Source: Cristatella mucedo
Lineage: Eukaryota; Bryozoa; Phylactolaemata; Cristatellidae
Length of the DNA: 64,000 nucleotides
Assembly: GCA_009760855.2 (NCBI GenBank)
Contig: WPIO01000018.1
Span: 3,164,001 to 3,228,000, forward strand
Reading direction: 5' to 3'
Shown piece after piece: positions 12,785 to 23,880 of this stretch. The position numbers and the translations under genes are program-made. Each line of letters opens with the position of its first letter. Within the stretch, counting starts at the first letter, position 1. The notes under the pieces were generated by a model. That model was given only the letters and a program-made list of their open reading frames with translations, made no database searches and was not told where the DNA came from.

Positions 12785-14100
12785 TGAACCTATTGGCGGG
12801 GACCCGGGTTCTTTTGGGAACCCGGGTCCTTTTGGGGGACTTGGGTCTCGCAAAAACTCTAGAACGCCACGAATAATATTCAGATAGATCTCGCTATAGC
12901 CTTAATCGTCTTCTTTTGGTCAATAAAGCTATACCGCAGTCAGAGTTCTAATTTGTAAGCTCTATTTGTTGGCGAAGAAAGACAAGAGTGAGGTAAGGCC
13001 AGGCTGTAGAGCGGGGGCGGGGTCTTCGGGTGCCTGGGCTTGGTCTTCAGCGTTTCGACACCAACCGCCAGTTTGCTTTTGCGAACTTCGTGAACGGCGC
13101 CGTGAGCGGATGCGGAAACTGCTTTGGCATCCTCTTTTTTTAACACGACAGGTATAAATGAACATGAGATTTTTCTGATTTTTCTACAATTTTGACTATT
13201 TTCTAGACAATAAGTAATATATTAACTTGTGCACAGATATATATATATATATATATATATACGAATATTTCTGACTCAAATATGGAATCTAATCCAAGTT
13301 GTTTGATGACAGATTATCCATTGGCTGCGGCTCACAGACACGACTGCGTGAGTGGTGTCGCAATACGAATACATTGCTTCTGCAGCCTCGCAGTTCAATC
13401 GGACGCATCGGATCGGAACGCATCGGATCGCATCGCATCGCTGCTGTCTGCGCTACATGAAAGCATGAGCCTGACGGGTCAAGTGTGTATAAGAGTTCGC
13501 GACTCTGCATGCCTTTGTAGCAACTGAGAGACCGCTGTCTCTAGCTCAAGGCAACATGAGATAGGCTGCGTAATTTCATCTTTAATTGATCCGTACGGCC
13601 ACCTGCTACGTAGGCGAAGGTCGTTTTAACTTGAGAAACCCGCAGCTTTTCGAATCGCTTGAGTGAGCCGCATGGCTTACTCTGAGCCAGACACGGCGAG
13701 TGAGCCTCGCGGCTGACCGTGGGCATCGGAGACTGCCGCGGATGCCCGGATGATAGCCCTTCAGCTTCCGCTTAGTGCCGCTTAGCGAAGATCATTCGCT
13801 TCGACGAGTTGCCGCTGCCACAACTCCAGCTCGGCTTCCTGCGAAAGAGTAGTGAACCGCCGGCATTCACCGACTTCCGAAGACTCTGCCACATCGGAAA
13901 TTGACTCCACCCGTCATGCGACACCCCTCTCGCCGCTGTTTCGCAATCTTCCCAGCCCGTTTTCATTGCAAGAGAGCTGGCTAGCCGCCTCGGGGCTTGC
14001 CACCTTCCCGCCGGCTGTCTACGCTCGCCTGCTCAGCCCTTCCTCTGTCCCCACTCCCCAAGGTTAGCAGCGGTTGCGCCATAGCTCGCATTTAGTCACG
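12785..14100. other. GC rises into CpG-rich island; no gene called
   Basis: Contains an (AT)n tract at 13,239-13,262 and a short tandem CGGATCGGAACGCATCGGAT-type stretch near 13,398-13,440. Small frames on both strands show no domain. It leads into the CpG-rich island that holds the signal-peptide exon at 14,186 and may include its promoter, but no TATA-like element is convincing. Confidence 0.4.
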
Positions 14101-14185
14101 CAACTGGTGTGCAGATGATCTCTCTGGCCGTCTTTGCGTCTAACAAGCCAGAGAGGTATTGGCCGCGGTCGCTCGGCGAGGAATT

Positions 14186-14243
14186 ATGGCGCGGAACAGT
14201 GCAGCGCTGTCACTGACGCTCATCCTGACCCTTCTCTGCGCTG
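14186..14243 (+). CDS. Signal-peptide first exon of a secreted or membrane protein
   Basis: ATG at 14,186 starts MARNSAALSLTLILTLLCA, a textbook leader: a short polar start, a hydrophobic core and small residues near the expected cleavage. The frame meets a very strong splice donor, GCTG|GTGAGT, after 19 codons plus one base (phase 1). An in-frame ATG-less extension upstream reaches 14,159, but the leader is best with 14,186. If not spliced, the frame continues to 14,455 and would add four RSESA repeats encoded by a 15-bp tandem repeat (about 14,280-14,342) and an Arg-rich tail. No downstream exon could be assigned. It sits in a CpG-rich island, as do the other two leader exons here. The leader is seen; the splice use is inferred. 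Confidence 0.5.
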
Positions 14244-14279
14244 GTGAGTCAATTGGCCTCCAGCGATCGCGCGACGAGA

Positions 14280-14342
14280 GAATGAGGAGCGAGAGCGCTA
14301 GGAGCGAGAGCGCTAGGAGCGAGAGCGCGAGGAGCGAGAGCG
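14280..14342. repeat. 15-bp tandem repeat just downstream of leader exon
   Basis: About four copies of GAGCGAGAGCGCTAG-type units. In the unspliced reading of the upstream leader exon they encode RSESA pentapeptides; in the spliced reading they lie at the start of the intron. Confidence 0.8.
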
Positions 14343-14617
14343 CGGGTGAGCGAGCGGCGCGGAAGCCAGAGAGGCGCAGGCTCACGTGTCGCTCGGCCGC
14401 CGTCGTCGTCGCAGCCGAAGCGCGACGCGACCGCGACCCAGGTGCGACACTGTAACTGGAACGCGACTCGACGAGGCGGCTGCATTACTGGTCGACGTCG
14501 CCGCGTTCGGGGGAGGGGTAAAGATGGTACGTATGACGTGGCGAGGCGAATTCTAATATAATTGTATATGGATCGAAACGCGGGTTGCATATGCTGCACT
14601 TTTCAGGCCTGCGTCTT

Positions 14618-14785
14618 GACCCAGGTGTGTAAGGTGCTCGCTCTTCACGGTCAAGGTTAAGCAAGGGCTTGAGTCCTGCAGCGGGTGGGCGATTCTTTAT
14701 CGCCCACTGCAAGCAGCGGCGACACGCGTTAAGGCTCTCAATGCTGTTATATGCAAAGTGGCTGCTAGATCAGATAAACCTTTTG
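14618..14785 (+). mobile_element. tRNA-derived SINE (family A), diverged copy
   Basis: Retains a B-box-like word (GGGCTTGAGTCC), the GCGATTCTTTATCGCC block and the CACTGCAAGCAGCGGCG block typical of the family A body, ending near ATCAGATAAAC. More diverged than the copies at 32.3, 48.2 and 63.0 kb. Confidence 0.6.
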
Positions 14786-14789
14786 CATG

Positions 14790-15840
14790 GCAGAATTGTG
14801 CGCAGCGCCTGGCGGCGAGCGTCCATCCGCGTGCCTCCTCCCCGCGACCCCGGCGCAGCTACGCGTTGCCGCGGCGCGCGCCCACCGTCACCCAAGTAGT
14901 CCGAATTACTTCTTCCTTGCAGCAATGCAGAGATTGCCCTGCACGCGTTCATCCGCCGCGTCGGCCAGCGACGCATGCGCGCGCGACGCGACGCCGGCTA
15001 GCGCGCACCGGCTCGCGCGTTCGAGCGCGGCACGCGAGCCGGTGCAGGAGGAGACCCGGAAAAAACGGGCGAACCGCGAGAAGCGCAAACGGGGCGGCTC
15101 GCGAGTCGCGGCCGCAGCGTTCGCGAGCGCCCAGTCCAGCCGTTCAGGGCTTCCTCCGCAAACCGCTTGATTGCTTACTGAAGCAGACTGAAAGCCTCCC
15201 TCACTGTCGATGCGCACATCGGTGCGCATTCGCGAGAAGTCGCTTCGCGCTCCGGGCGCCATCGGCCCGTGCGCGGATGCGCGCGCGCGCGCGGCGTCGC
15301 TCGCCAGCTTAGAGCTTAGCCAGGAGCCGCGCTCGTCGCGTGCCTGAAGCTTTCGCATTCGCGGCCATCCGCAAATGTACGGTAGCCGCGGGTGGCGACA
15401 GACCGGAGCCAATACTCTCGCATGCGAACTTACGCCTCAGCTTGGCCTAGAGGCTATGCAGCAGTGCTGTTCCCCGAGGAGGTCAGAGGGTCAGAGTCAC
15501 TCTCGCGGAGTCATCCCGTATCGGAGCTTTAATTACGGTCCATTCTGTCCGTCAGCCAGAGCTTCGATTCGCCTGTTACCGCCGCCGTCGCTCGGTCGCT
15601 GATGCCGCGAGCGCTGGCGCTCCTTTCGCTTCCGCTTCCGGGTTTTCTCGCGCGCGCGCGCGCGCACGAGGCGACGCGGCCTGCCGCCGCCGCTCCACGC
15701 GCGCTTGCTAGAGCTTTCGCGTGCACCATCGGAGCGACGGCAGCCGCGGTTTCAGCCGCGGCAGATGGCGGCTGCAGGCGTGCGCCGACGGCTAACATTA
15801 GGGACGCAAAAACGAAGTTTCAGCCCTAGCCACACCTTGC
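14790..15840. other. CpG-rich island without a callable gene
   Basis: Very high GC and CpG, with alternating CG runs (about 15,283-15,296 and 15,650-15,666). Long frames occur on both strands (up to 184 codons), but they are Arg/Ala-rich, overlap each other and show no domain, as expected where stop codons are rare. Confidence 0.5.
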
Positions 15841-15849
15841 GCCAAAAGT

Positions 15850-16367
15850 AATGTCCCTCTTAACCATTACCTCGAGTTCCGAAAGCCAAAAAAAAGAACC
15901 AAAGTCCTATTCCATTATTCCATGCTCAGATATTCTGGCGAAAAGCCCGCTTTGAACACTCTTAAAAAAATTCAAAGTAAACGTTCCGGCCACCCGGGAC
16001 ACTCAGTTAAGAGCACCAAGGTAAAACCGGCAGGTAGCCCAGGCCTGGCAGTGACCGCCGTGAGGCGGACCGCCAGCCTAGAGCCGAGATCCAACAACGA
16101 GCTTTTCAACCGCAACAATTTTAATATACGCTATCGGAGCTGGAATTACCGCCGCTGCTGGCACCAGACATGCCCACCAATGGATCCTCGTTAAAGGATT
16201 TAAAGTGTACTCATTCTAAGTACGGGGCCTCATTAGAGTTACGTATTGTTATTTTTCGTCACTACCTACCCGTGCCAGGAGTGGGTAATTTGTGCGCCTG
16301 CTGCCTTCCTTGGATGTGGTAGCCGTTTTTCATACTCCCTCTCCGGAATCGAACCCTGATTCCCCGC
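15850..16367 (-). rRNA. 18S rRNA fragment (pseudogene), minus strand
   Basis: The plus strand is the reverse complement of an internal part of animal 18S rRNA, running from the CGGGGAATCAGGGTTCGATT end (16,367) through the 'CAAGGAAGGCAGCAGGCGC' helix, the 'GCCAGCAGC.GCGGTAATTCC' 530-loop region and 'CTTTGAAAAAATT', to GAGGGAC near 15,853. That is roughly one third of the gene, corresponding to about nucleotides 415-960 of a typical 18S. Universally conserved positions are changed: the 530-loop shows a G-to-C-type change (ACCGCCGCTG instead of ACCGCGGCTG), CAACAACGAGC stands for CAACTACGAGC, and a tract near 16,225-16,240 is altered. It is therefore a non-functional dispersed copy, not part of an rDNA array. 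No 5.8S or 28S sequence follows. Confidence 0.9.
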
Positions 16368-16369
16368 TA

Positions 16370-17690
16370 CCCAGTCAGCCGCGCGCGGTTCCAATCGGCG
16401 AGAAAGCATGTGCGCGCGACTGGGGAGTGGTGGGGGAAGGCGAGAGGTGCGAGCGGATCGCGAGCGCTCGACTAACGCTAACTAAGCGCTCGACTAACGC
16501 TGAGCTACCTGCCATATTGAGCAGCCATTTTGATGTGTCAAGCAGCCATATTGACTGAGAGCGCTGGATCACGCCCAGAGCGCATCGCAGCTCCAGAAAG
16601 TGACGAGCCTCGTCGTCACGAATTAAAATTGCGGCATATAGACACCTGAGGCGCAACGTGCTACTCGATTTCTCTAACGTTTCACCCGTGCCGACGCGCC
16701 GAGCGCAATTGTCGTCGGAATTAAGCGTCGTAGTTGAGCGTGGCCTCGTCGGTGGCGCGCTGCTTTCCTGCGTCGCTTCAAGCAATTGGAATCAAAGCAA
16801 ATGGCGCTGCCTAATTCAGCGAGCGCAGGCTCGCGCCGTACGGCGCTCAGGTGTCAGACAGCGGCGCTTTGGTAGCGCCCTTCGGACTGGCGTCTCCCTC
16901 CGGGCGCCGCACGAGCAGTGCGACGGAGCGCGGCGCGCGTCCGCTCGCGGCATCGATTGACCCGCGAAGGATCCCGGCAGCAGCAGCAGCAGCAGCAGCC
17001 GCAGCAGCCGCAGCGGCGGAACTAAGAGCTTGAGAGAGGATCTCCTCGAGATCCGAAGTCCGCTTCGCAATTGGATTCCCCGATTCGACGAACCGAAGCT
17101 GGGTTTTTCGCGGGTGCGGCGCACTTTCAGTTCGACAGAAGAATGGACGCTGTGTGCGCGCGTCTGTCGACCGCGGGCGCGTCGCATCCGGAACTCGTCG
17201 GGCTCAGCTATTCTATACTCGCCCGCGTAGACTATGGCGCCTCGACTTTGGCGCGTTCACTCACGTGACAGACGACTCTCGTCTGCCGGATGTGGAGAGC
17301 CTCGAGCGCCGCAGACCATCGACTGCGACAGAGCGCTCGCGGAGAGTCGAGCGCGGTTCGAACGGGCAACTGTCATGGCGAAACCCGTCGTCGGGACGCA
17401 CGATTTCGCGCAGCCAATATTTTTAATTAGCACACGCTGGCGGCGGCGAGAGTCTCGCGAGAGCTCCTGAGGCGAACTCGAGCGTCGCCGAGCGAAGAGC
17501 TCACGCTGGTGCTGCCGCCGCTGCTGCCGCTAAGCGTATTGCAACAGACGTAAATAACTCGTGCGACTGCGTTGCCGCCGCAGCCTGAACCACGACCTCG
17601 CCGGGCCGTGTCCCGCGCGGATAACAATGACGACATCGGACCGTACCACCTTCGCGCCTCTGCTAAGCGAGAGCGGCTTCCGCATGTGGC
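16370..17690. other. CpG-rich island, no gene called
   Basis: Continues the GC-rich island. Contains a (CAG)n tract at about 16,979-17,000 that reads as poly-Ala or poly-Leu in different frames. A minus-strand frame gives a run of Leu followed by PGSFAG but no nearby ATG, so it is not called a leader. Other frames are Arg/Ser-rich and overlapping. Confidence 0.4.
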
Positions 17691-17698
17691 AGGCATTG

Positions 17699-17751
<53 letters not shown>

Positions 17752-17806
17752 AGCTCTTGCTACCGTTCCAGGACTCTGGAAAGGCGATTGGCCTCGCGTG
17801 GATTAG
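17683..17806 (+). CDS. Possible leader-like frame built on a (GCC)n repeat
   Basis: From ATG 17,683 the frame reads MWQALA, about 17 Ala encoded by a (GCC)n tract, then VALATVPGLWKG and a stop at 17,804. The profile resembles a hydrophobic leader, but almost all of it comes from the microsatellite, and no strong donor follows. Could be a first exon with a polymorphic Ala tract; more likely a repeat artefact. Confidence 0.15.
17699..17750. repeat. (GCC)n microsatellite
   Basis: About 17 uninterrupted GCC units, directly visible. Similar (GCC)n lies inside the membrane-protein exon at 44.6 kb. Confidence 0.95.
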
Positions 17807-18049
17807 ACTAGCGATTCTGCGCCGCACCCGTCAAGCAGGATGGGTCTCCTCGGGGAATTGGGTTCGCGAAGTAAATGGCCCGCGTACGGTTCTCGGCGTA
17901 TCTCGGGTGTATCGAGGGCAGCTTGGAGAGCCTGGATGCGCATGCCCAACCTTTTAACCGCTATTGGAATTGAAGCCACCGCTCGCTCAGTGCGATAAGC
18001 GACGCCGTCGCGCGGAACCCGCCGTCTGCTGGTAGGCCACTTAAGTTAC

Positions 18050-18929
18050 AGCAAATACGTCTTCCATTATCACCCAGCTCAATTCGATTTTCCAGTACGA
18101 CCTTTGATCAGAGAGCAATAAAATAATACATGTTCACAGCAAGCACCATCATAGAACTTAATCTGGGCCTTTACCAGTCCTGCAAAGGAAGCATAGCATG
18201 ACCAGGCTTGTTCGAGCAGTTCCGATGAAAATTGACCTGGCGGCGCCACTAGATTTTGTTGCCAACAAGCACACGACTATATACGGAGAGCGCGGAGTTT
18301 TTATACTGAAGCCATTTGGCGCATGCGTGCGGTGAGTTTTCTGCGGCGCTTTTGGCAAAGCATCTGGGGCAGAGGAGATTCGACAGGTGCTTGAAAGAAT
18401 GCTGAGCTTTTTGATCGGGCGACCGCCACGTTAGCGGACATGAATGGCATACATTTTCCGCTGACCCTTCTAGGCGTCTTATGAGTCAGTTGCTGCTATC
18501 AGCGGCGCACTTCCGGGGCATAGAGGGAATGTCTGGACCGCGGCAGGCTTTTACGATCCACCGTGAAGTAGAGACTAACAAGTGGTCGGATGGATTCCCA
18601 TTGTTAGATCCTCACTGGCGGAATTCGACAAGTCAATGAAGTTGTGGTAGTTGATTGTTGCAATGGCAAATTCATTAGCGAGCAGCGGGTTTTCTTATTA
18701 TTTTCATTTTATTAATTTGATTCTTGCTTTAATTCCATTATCGGGCAAATAAATTGCGCCGCCCAAGGCTGACAAGTCAGTTTTTATCAACTTCCATTTG
18801 CATACCTTCTATCCACCGGAAGGCCAACGTTGCAACCACCCTTATAGCTATGTCTTCAGCGAGTCACTGAGATTTCTGCGCGATTTTTCAGTGCACTCGT
18901 TCGGCTAAACAGCCCAAAAGCATACAAGC
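18050..18929. other. Intergenic DNA, nothing recognised
   Basis: Mixed-composition sequence with short frames only. No repeat family, tRNA-like box or conserved domain was seen. Confidence 0.5.
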
Positions 18930-19145
18930 AGAATTTTCATGCATGGACCACTTTGGCTGTGGTATCAGTACCTAAGCAAGTCCCAATTTGTGCTGTACTG
19001 TGTGTCCAAAAGGAGGCAGACTTGACTCTTGAGCTTATTTGGCAAACTAGTGAAGGGTCATTCTGGAACAGGACACTTTGATTTCGTACAAAGACCGCCC
19101 GAGATATGCTGACCAAGCTCACTTTGAGGGCAGGGCTTTCCATTT
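18930..19145 (-). mobile_element. L2/CR1-like LINE fragment, RT region
   Basis: A 68-codon minus-strand frame (19,143 to 18,937) aligns with the post-catalytic RT segment seen in better copies: SRVKSASFWTHSTAQIG corresponds to the usual STVKSAYFQLHNIAKI, followed by KVVHA. Truncated at both ends. Confidence 0.75.
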
Positions 19146-19509
19146 AAACGGCTCATTGGGTTTTCAAAAATGATTGAATGGATCGACACAAAATTTGAGA
19201 AAACTTGATCCCACCCATTTTCGAATGCCGGTTGTGCGATGGAGCTGAGAGAGATTTCGAGACGGATCTTTAGGCACCTACTCACTCGTCGTCCGAATTA
19301 TAGACGTCCGAGTTCGTTTCAATGATTTACTAGAGAATCCAACGATAATTCAGTTGTGTTAATCCAATTTGAGCGTCAAAAGCGTGTAAAGTGGCAGCTA
19401 AAAGTCATAAAGAGGTCACTCTGTACGCAGCTGAAGAGCCTTTGAGAGGAACGCAATCCAAACATGGCGTTGGAATCAAAGCTGCACAGGAAACCATTTT
19501 AGGAGTAGA
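19146..19509. other. Unassigned spacer between LINE fragments
   Basis: The first part may be further decayed LINE (a GAGATTTCGAGACGG-type word), but no clear alignment could be made. No gene. Confidence 0.3.
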
Positions 19510-19830
19510 GTAAGAATAATAATAATAATAATACAATTGATAAAGTGCCCTCAGAGAACTCAATCTCTCTCTAGGCGCTTTACATTTGCTGCAAAGGGAA
19601 ATGCAATTGAATGGTGAGTAAAATCATGCTTGACAAACAAGCGAAATGAATAATACGGTTAGGGGTGACATGCACAGGGTCAGCATGCAAATGTGGTTAG
19701 TGGCAGCATGCACAGCGTCAGCACGCATAAGCACATGAAGGACGAATCACAAGGACCCACTAAATGCTGTCCTAAAAAGGTGTTTTTAAATTCTTTTTAA
19801 ATGTATGGTAGAGTGAAGCACTGGGGTTAC
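19510..19830 (-). mobile_element. LINE 3' UTR and hairpin tail
   Basis: Starts with an AAT microsatellite, then the conserved hairpin GTGCCCTCAGAGAACTCAAT...GGCGCTTTAC, then the family 3' UTR (TGCTGCAAAGG, GGGGTGACATGCAC, ACCCACTAAATGCTGTCCTAA). Stops near 19,815, where the coding region would begin, so this is a 5'-truncated insertion. Confidence 0.9.
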
Positions 19831-21429
19831 AAGAGCAAACAAAGTTTTAGGATAATTATGCTTTTTCCGAACATTTACAGCTGCAAATTATTGAGCTTTT
19901 TAAGAATTAGAAACACACCTGTTTACATGCATTCAAAGGCAGGAACTTACGAATGTAGGCTGAAATAAGGCTACTATTTCAGTGCAGCAGGTCACTTCAC
20001 ACGAATCTGAGACCAAGCAAATGCACAAACTGTTAGCCTCCCACATAGTCAAGGCTATTTTCAACTGGCCCTTAGCAGCATTTTTAGCCATTTCAATTAA
20101 TTTGCTATAAGTCCCGTTCCCCTAATTCACCGGACTGAACTTGTTCCTAGTTTTAGAAGCAGCGTCGTCTGCACTACAGTCTCTGCTTACAGCACAGGTG
20201 CCGCATCTCAGCGGAGAGTTAACAGCCGTGTAAACAAACTGACTGCAATGCGAGTAGCCTGTTAGCCGCGACTACTGGTTATGACTTCATTTACTTATAA
20301 AGTAAAGTAACCTCCCTTTTTTCACACCTCCGAGCGAGTCTCCCAGGATTTTATACCACAAATCATGGAAAGCTGTGCACATCACAGCATACAATAGAAA
20401 ATGCATACCGCAAAGGGCAATACAAAATGCCTACCTCAACATACACTAACAAAAATAATAGCCTTGAATTCCCTGCTTTTCAAAGAGAGCATAGGTACAC
20501 AGAAGTGGAAGTTATGGTTAAATGACAACAATAAACGATTTACTTGAGATAGCTATCTACTGTGAAATACTATCTGTAGGGACATTATCACTTGCTAATG
20601 ACCGAATGGGCACTTAATCATAACGGGAGATCTTCTGTAACTCTCAAAAAAAGGACCAATGTCAATCTAGGATTAGTTAGAACGATACTGGCAGGAAATA
20701 ACATATTTCAGAACGGCACTGTGGCTTGTTTTGAGCATTATAAGCTTTTTACGCCAATAGTATTAGCACAAGTCCTCCACATTTGCAACTCGGAACCCTT
20801 TGCTCCCGATGCTCTCGCGTTCTTTTTGCATAATGTCTACTTACCAGCCAACGTTTATACTTATCCATTAACGAAGGAAGTTGATATATTTATCTTGGTG
20901 CTTTCTTTTATGGCATCCGAGTAGGCCTATATGGGAAAACCTTGATTAGTGACAAGCTGTGGTCATCGACGCGGCGCGTGGAATGGCACCACCGGCGTGC
21001 GGCAAACAGCGTGGCGGCGATCTATTTGAATGAGATTGCCAACTATTTCAGCGACCTCTCCACTCACCCGAATGACGAGTTACTTGACGACTGACGTAGC
21101 CGAGCTACTACACTTTGTCTTCGACAACCATTTTGCTGTGCTTCGGCTCCATAGGTTCGCCGCTGGAATGGTGGAATAGCATCACATTGTCCCAGAGGCA
21201 TTTACGTTGTTTAGTGGTGACTTTTTTAAATACACAATGCCGCCACTCTAATGCTAATAGTAATAAAAAAACCTTACCGAGCACTCTGAGGTACTTTTTA
21301 GGCAAGATAGTTACGCTGGAAAGGAAGGTTTTTTAATTTATAAATTGATGATTACACGGACAAAGTTAGCATGCAAAAGCACGAAAAGCACTATTTATGC
21401 GAACGCAGCAGAAGCTGCAAAGACTAGTA
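19831..21429. other. AT-rich region with one unassigned frame
   Basis: No recognisable gene. A plus-strand frame at 20,592-20,924 (110 codons, ending DIFILVLSFMASE) is the longest in this AT-rich stretch. It has balanced composition and no internal repeat, so it could be an exon or decayed coding sequence, but no family, splice sites or leader support it. Confidence 0.2.
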
Positions 21430-21770
21430 GGTCTTAGCTCAATTTTTATTTTTATTAAGTCAGGAGAGGATGTGATGTCTATCAGTAGCGAGTACCAAGC
21501 TTTAGGAGCCTTGCGAACCGAAGGCCCGTAGTCTCGAAAGTGATTTGGGAAGATGGTTTAGAGGTACGGCGAAACGGCATGAGGCGGAACAGCAGATCGA
21601 ACTGTGATTAGCCTGATTGGGAAGTCTTTCTGATAAGTAGGCAGGAGTAAGAGCATGAAGGGATCTAAGAGTGAGTCGCGAAACCTATTTGCTGCTTGAT
21701 GGCGAGCTATTGAAGGTCGGCACCAATGCAACCATGCAAGCTCGTATATGTCGTTCCCACTACGGTGCCG
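21430..21770 (-). mobile_element. Diverged L2-like LINE fragment, different subfamily
   Basis: Follows the same word order as the main family's minus-strand copies: 'CCAAGCTTTAGGAGCCTTGCGAAC', then 'CTGATTGGGAAGTC', 'CTGATAAGTAGGCAGGAGT' and 'GAAGGGATC', which correspond to the RAFSSYAPKAWNS / LLPHQAK / APAYLSDL part of the RT C-terminus. Identity is low, suggesting another subfamily or an older insertion. Confidence 0.5.
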
Positions 21771-21902
21771 TGCAAGACTGAGTGACCTACATCTGTATCG
21801 CATCAAGCGATGACTTCGCCGCCCGTCATCGCCAGCAAATCGGATGTATTCGCCTTCGTTACAAGCAATTAAGAAAAGTGCGTTGGTTCGCATACGGATA
21901 CG

Positions 21903-21985
21903 TTTCATGGCGCCGATGGCAATCGGCGACGTGCGACTGGACGAGCATGGCGCCGATGGCAATCGGCGACGTGCGACTCGGTTAA
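21903..21985. repeat. Tandem duplication of about 42 bp
   Basis: The segment ATGGCGCCGATGGCAATCGG through GTGCGACT occurs twice in direct succession. Confidence 0.8.
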
Positions 21986-21999
21986 CAACTTGAGACAAC

Positions 22000-22635
22000 T
22001 TGAACGATGCCGACAAGCTTCGGCATCGGCGACAAGCGAGCTCCGGCGTCGGGCACGCTGCTGCGAGAGCAGGCTTGGCCCTTACCGCCCAGTCCGCAGC
22101 AAATAACAACTCTTTCGCTACATCTTGCAAAATAGGGCACGCGCGCGAGAGAGAGAGAGAGAGCTCTCGAGCGGCGCATGCGCCGCAAAGCTCGACGGCG
22201 GCGCACTTAGCGGCGGTCGCCTAAAAGTTAATCGCTCGAGCCCGGGTTCACTGGCGGGCGGCAGCGGCCGGCCGGCCGCTGCGGCTGCCGCCGAGGCACT
22301 AGCCGCAGGAGAGAGGCGAACGACGCGGAGCCTAGTGTAAAGATGCCAACTGCAGCGACCTCGTCGACGGCGCGCGCAGCCGCGGCGAACGCTGAGCGAA
22401 CGCTGAAAGGGGAGGGGGGATTTCGCGTCGTTGCGAGGATCCCGCATCCTCGGGAGTTATCGGTCCTTATCGGGAGTTATCTTCCTCGGGAGTTATCGGT
22501 CAGATGAGCTCTAGCTAGCGATTGAGCCAGCCGTCGGATGAGACCGTTCCTTGAATCGCAGATCGACGAGCGGAGACTCCAGGCGGCGGACGCTGGCGTT
22601 CTGCCTGAACGCGAATGCGTGCCGTTATGTCAGGC
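22000..22635. other. CpG-rich island; no gene called
   Basis: GC-rich with a short GA run (22,146-22,162), a GGCCGGCCGGCC palindrome (about 22,267-22,278) and three direct copies of CGGGAGTTATC at 22,450-22,498. Frames on both strands overlap and are Ala/Arg/Ser-rich. It resembles the promoter-type islands at 26.5 and 36.9 kb in composition only. Confidence 0.4.
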
Positions 22636-22639
22636 GTTG

Positions 22640-22785
22640 CTTTTGACGACCTCGGTCGCAAGGTCTTGTGTTTAAATCCTGCGAAGAGCGATTCTCCGCT
22701 GCGACGCTGCAAGCGGTGGCGATAGCCTGTAAGGCGCCTTTATGTCGCCATACAAAGAAGGCTGTTAAATCAGCTAGCGTTTTTT
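22640..22785 (+). mobile_element. tRNA-derived SINE (family A)
   Basis: Contains GACCTCGGTCGCAAGGTC, a decayed B box (GTGTTTAAATCCTGCG), then GCAAGCGGTGGCGATAGCC, TGTCGC.ATAC and GGCTGTTAAATCAGCTA, the standard family A order. The first A-box part is poorly kept. Confidence 0.75.
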
Positions 22786-23024
22786 TTATCTCGGCATACC
22801 CTTCACTCGCTCACGTATCGGCACAAGGCGGGCGTCCAGTATATACAGACCTGACGCTCACAATACGAGGAACGGCGACCCGAAGAAGCGCTCGAAATCC
22901 TGCAAGCGACACAATTAACAGCGCCGAACTCAGCGAAGCACTCGCAATCGCCGGCATATTGCAACTAGTACGACTTTCAGGCGACTTGTGGCAGACTCGC
23001 TACAAGCTTGCAATAAGTAAATGA

Positions 23025-23205
23025 ATCCTAGCTGATTAAACAGCCTTTTTTTGCATAGCGACAGAAGAGCCTTTCTGGCTATCGCCACCGCTTGCAGTGG
23101 CGATAATGAATCGCCCACCGCAGGAATCGAACCCATGACCTCGGGACCGAGGTCGTTAAAGCAACCGCCTTACCTGGTGTGCCATCACGGCTCACCATAT
23201 ATAGC
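23025..23205 (-). mobile_element. tRNA-derived SINE (family A)
   Basis: Good copy on the minus strand. Reading the minus strand: GTGAGCCGTGATGGCACACC with an A box, GGTAAGGCGGTTGC, the GACCTCGGTCCCGAGGTC hairpin, the B box GGGTTCGATTCCTGCGGTGG, then the GCGATTCATTATCGCCACTG body and the 3' part ending in TTTAATCAGCTAGG. Confidence 0.85.
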
Positions 23206-23319
23206 AACGATCACTCAGCGAGCCATGATCCGCCAGGACCTGTGAAATATTTTAAAGAGAGCGTCGTCTGCTGCTATCAAGCTCTCCCACCTTGTACGCT
23301 GACGTGTCGCAAGTCGTAA

Positions 23320-23510
23320 ATACATCCGTGTTCGGTTTGCTTCTACCACTATTTGAGGTGCTCGCTCGTCCGCTCGCTAACATTGAAGCGGCGTCGCTAC
23401 TTCCTCTTCGGCGATATGAATTTTATTAAACTCACAGTTGCAGCGAAGTGAGGAATTTACTTATTTGCGCGAAAACTGACAAGCGACGCAACCGAGTAAG
23501 CGGCTGCAGT
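23320..23510. repeat. Duplicated block D3, copy 1 (other copy 32,565-32,765)
   Basis: Shares the words GTTCGGTTTGCTTCTACC, GGTGCTCGCTCGTCCGCTCGCT, CGTCGCTACTTCCTC.TCGGGCGATAT and AGCGACGCAACCGAG with 32,565-32,765 in the same order and orientation. In both places a family A SINE lies just before the block, though in opposite orientation. The duplicate at 32.6 kb lies just downstream (on the minus strand) of the Asn-rich exon. Confidence 0.6.
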
Positions 23511-23689
23511 ACAGTGCAGCCCTAGCGATCTCAAAAAGCGAGATCCCTGATAGGAGCTCATTTTTTAAAGTTAGCCTAAGCGCGATGCTTGCCTGCTCGG
23601 ATGCAGGCCTGCTCAATAGTGATACCGTTCATGTCACTAATTCTTTGTTAGGCCGGCGATTTATAAAGTGACTAGCTAGCGACATGTAG

Positions 23690-23880
23690 TTCTTTTAAAG
23701 CTCCAGGTAAACAGCGAGCAATCATTAAAAGTGTATTTATTTCTACAGTTACTAGCCGCGGGTTAGATGCCGACGCCACATCCACCGTGTAAAATAAGAG
23801 CCTTGGGGTGCTTAAGCACTCGCGTTCTTTCTTACGGGCGGCCACTTTATTCCTGCTGCCGCTACCGCCGCTGCCACCAC
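23690..23880. repeat. Duplicated block D4, copy 1 (other copy 36,265-36,420)
   Basis: GTATTTATTTCTACAGTTACTAGCC, AAATAAGAGCCTTGGGGTGC and the TTCTTTCTTACGG to TGCCGC region match 36,270-36,420 in order. At 23 kb blocks D3 and D4 lie only about 180 bp apart; at 32-36 kb they flank 3.5 kb that contains the Asn-rich exon and the minisatellite. Confidence 0.55.

Noticed and set aside
14758-15412. 184- and 168-codon Arg/Ala-rich frames in the CpG island
   Set aside because: Overlapping frames on both strands with extreme composition; stops are rare in such GC-rich DNA.
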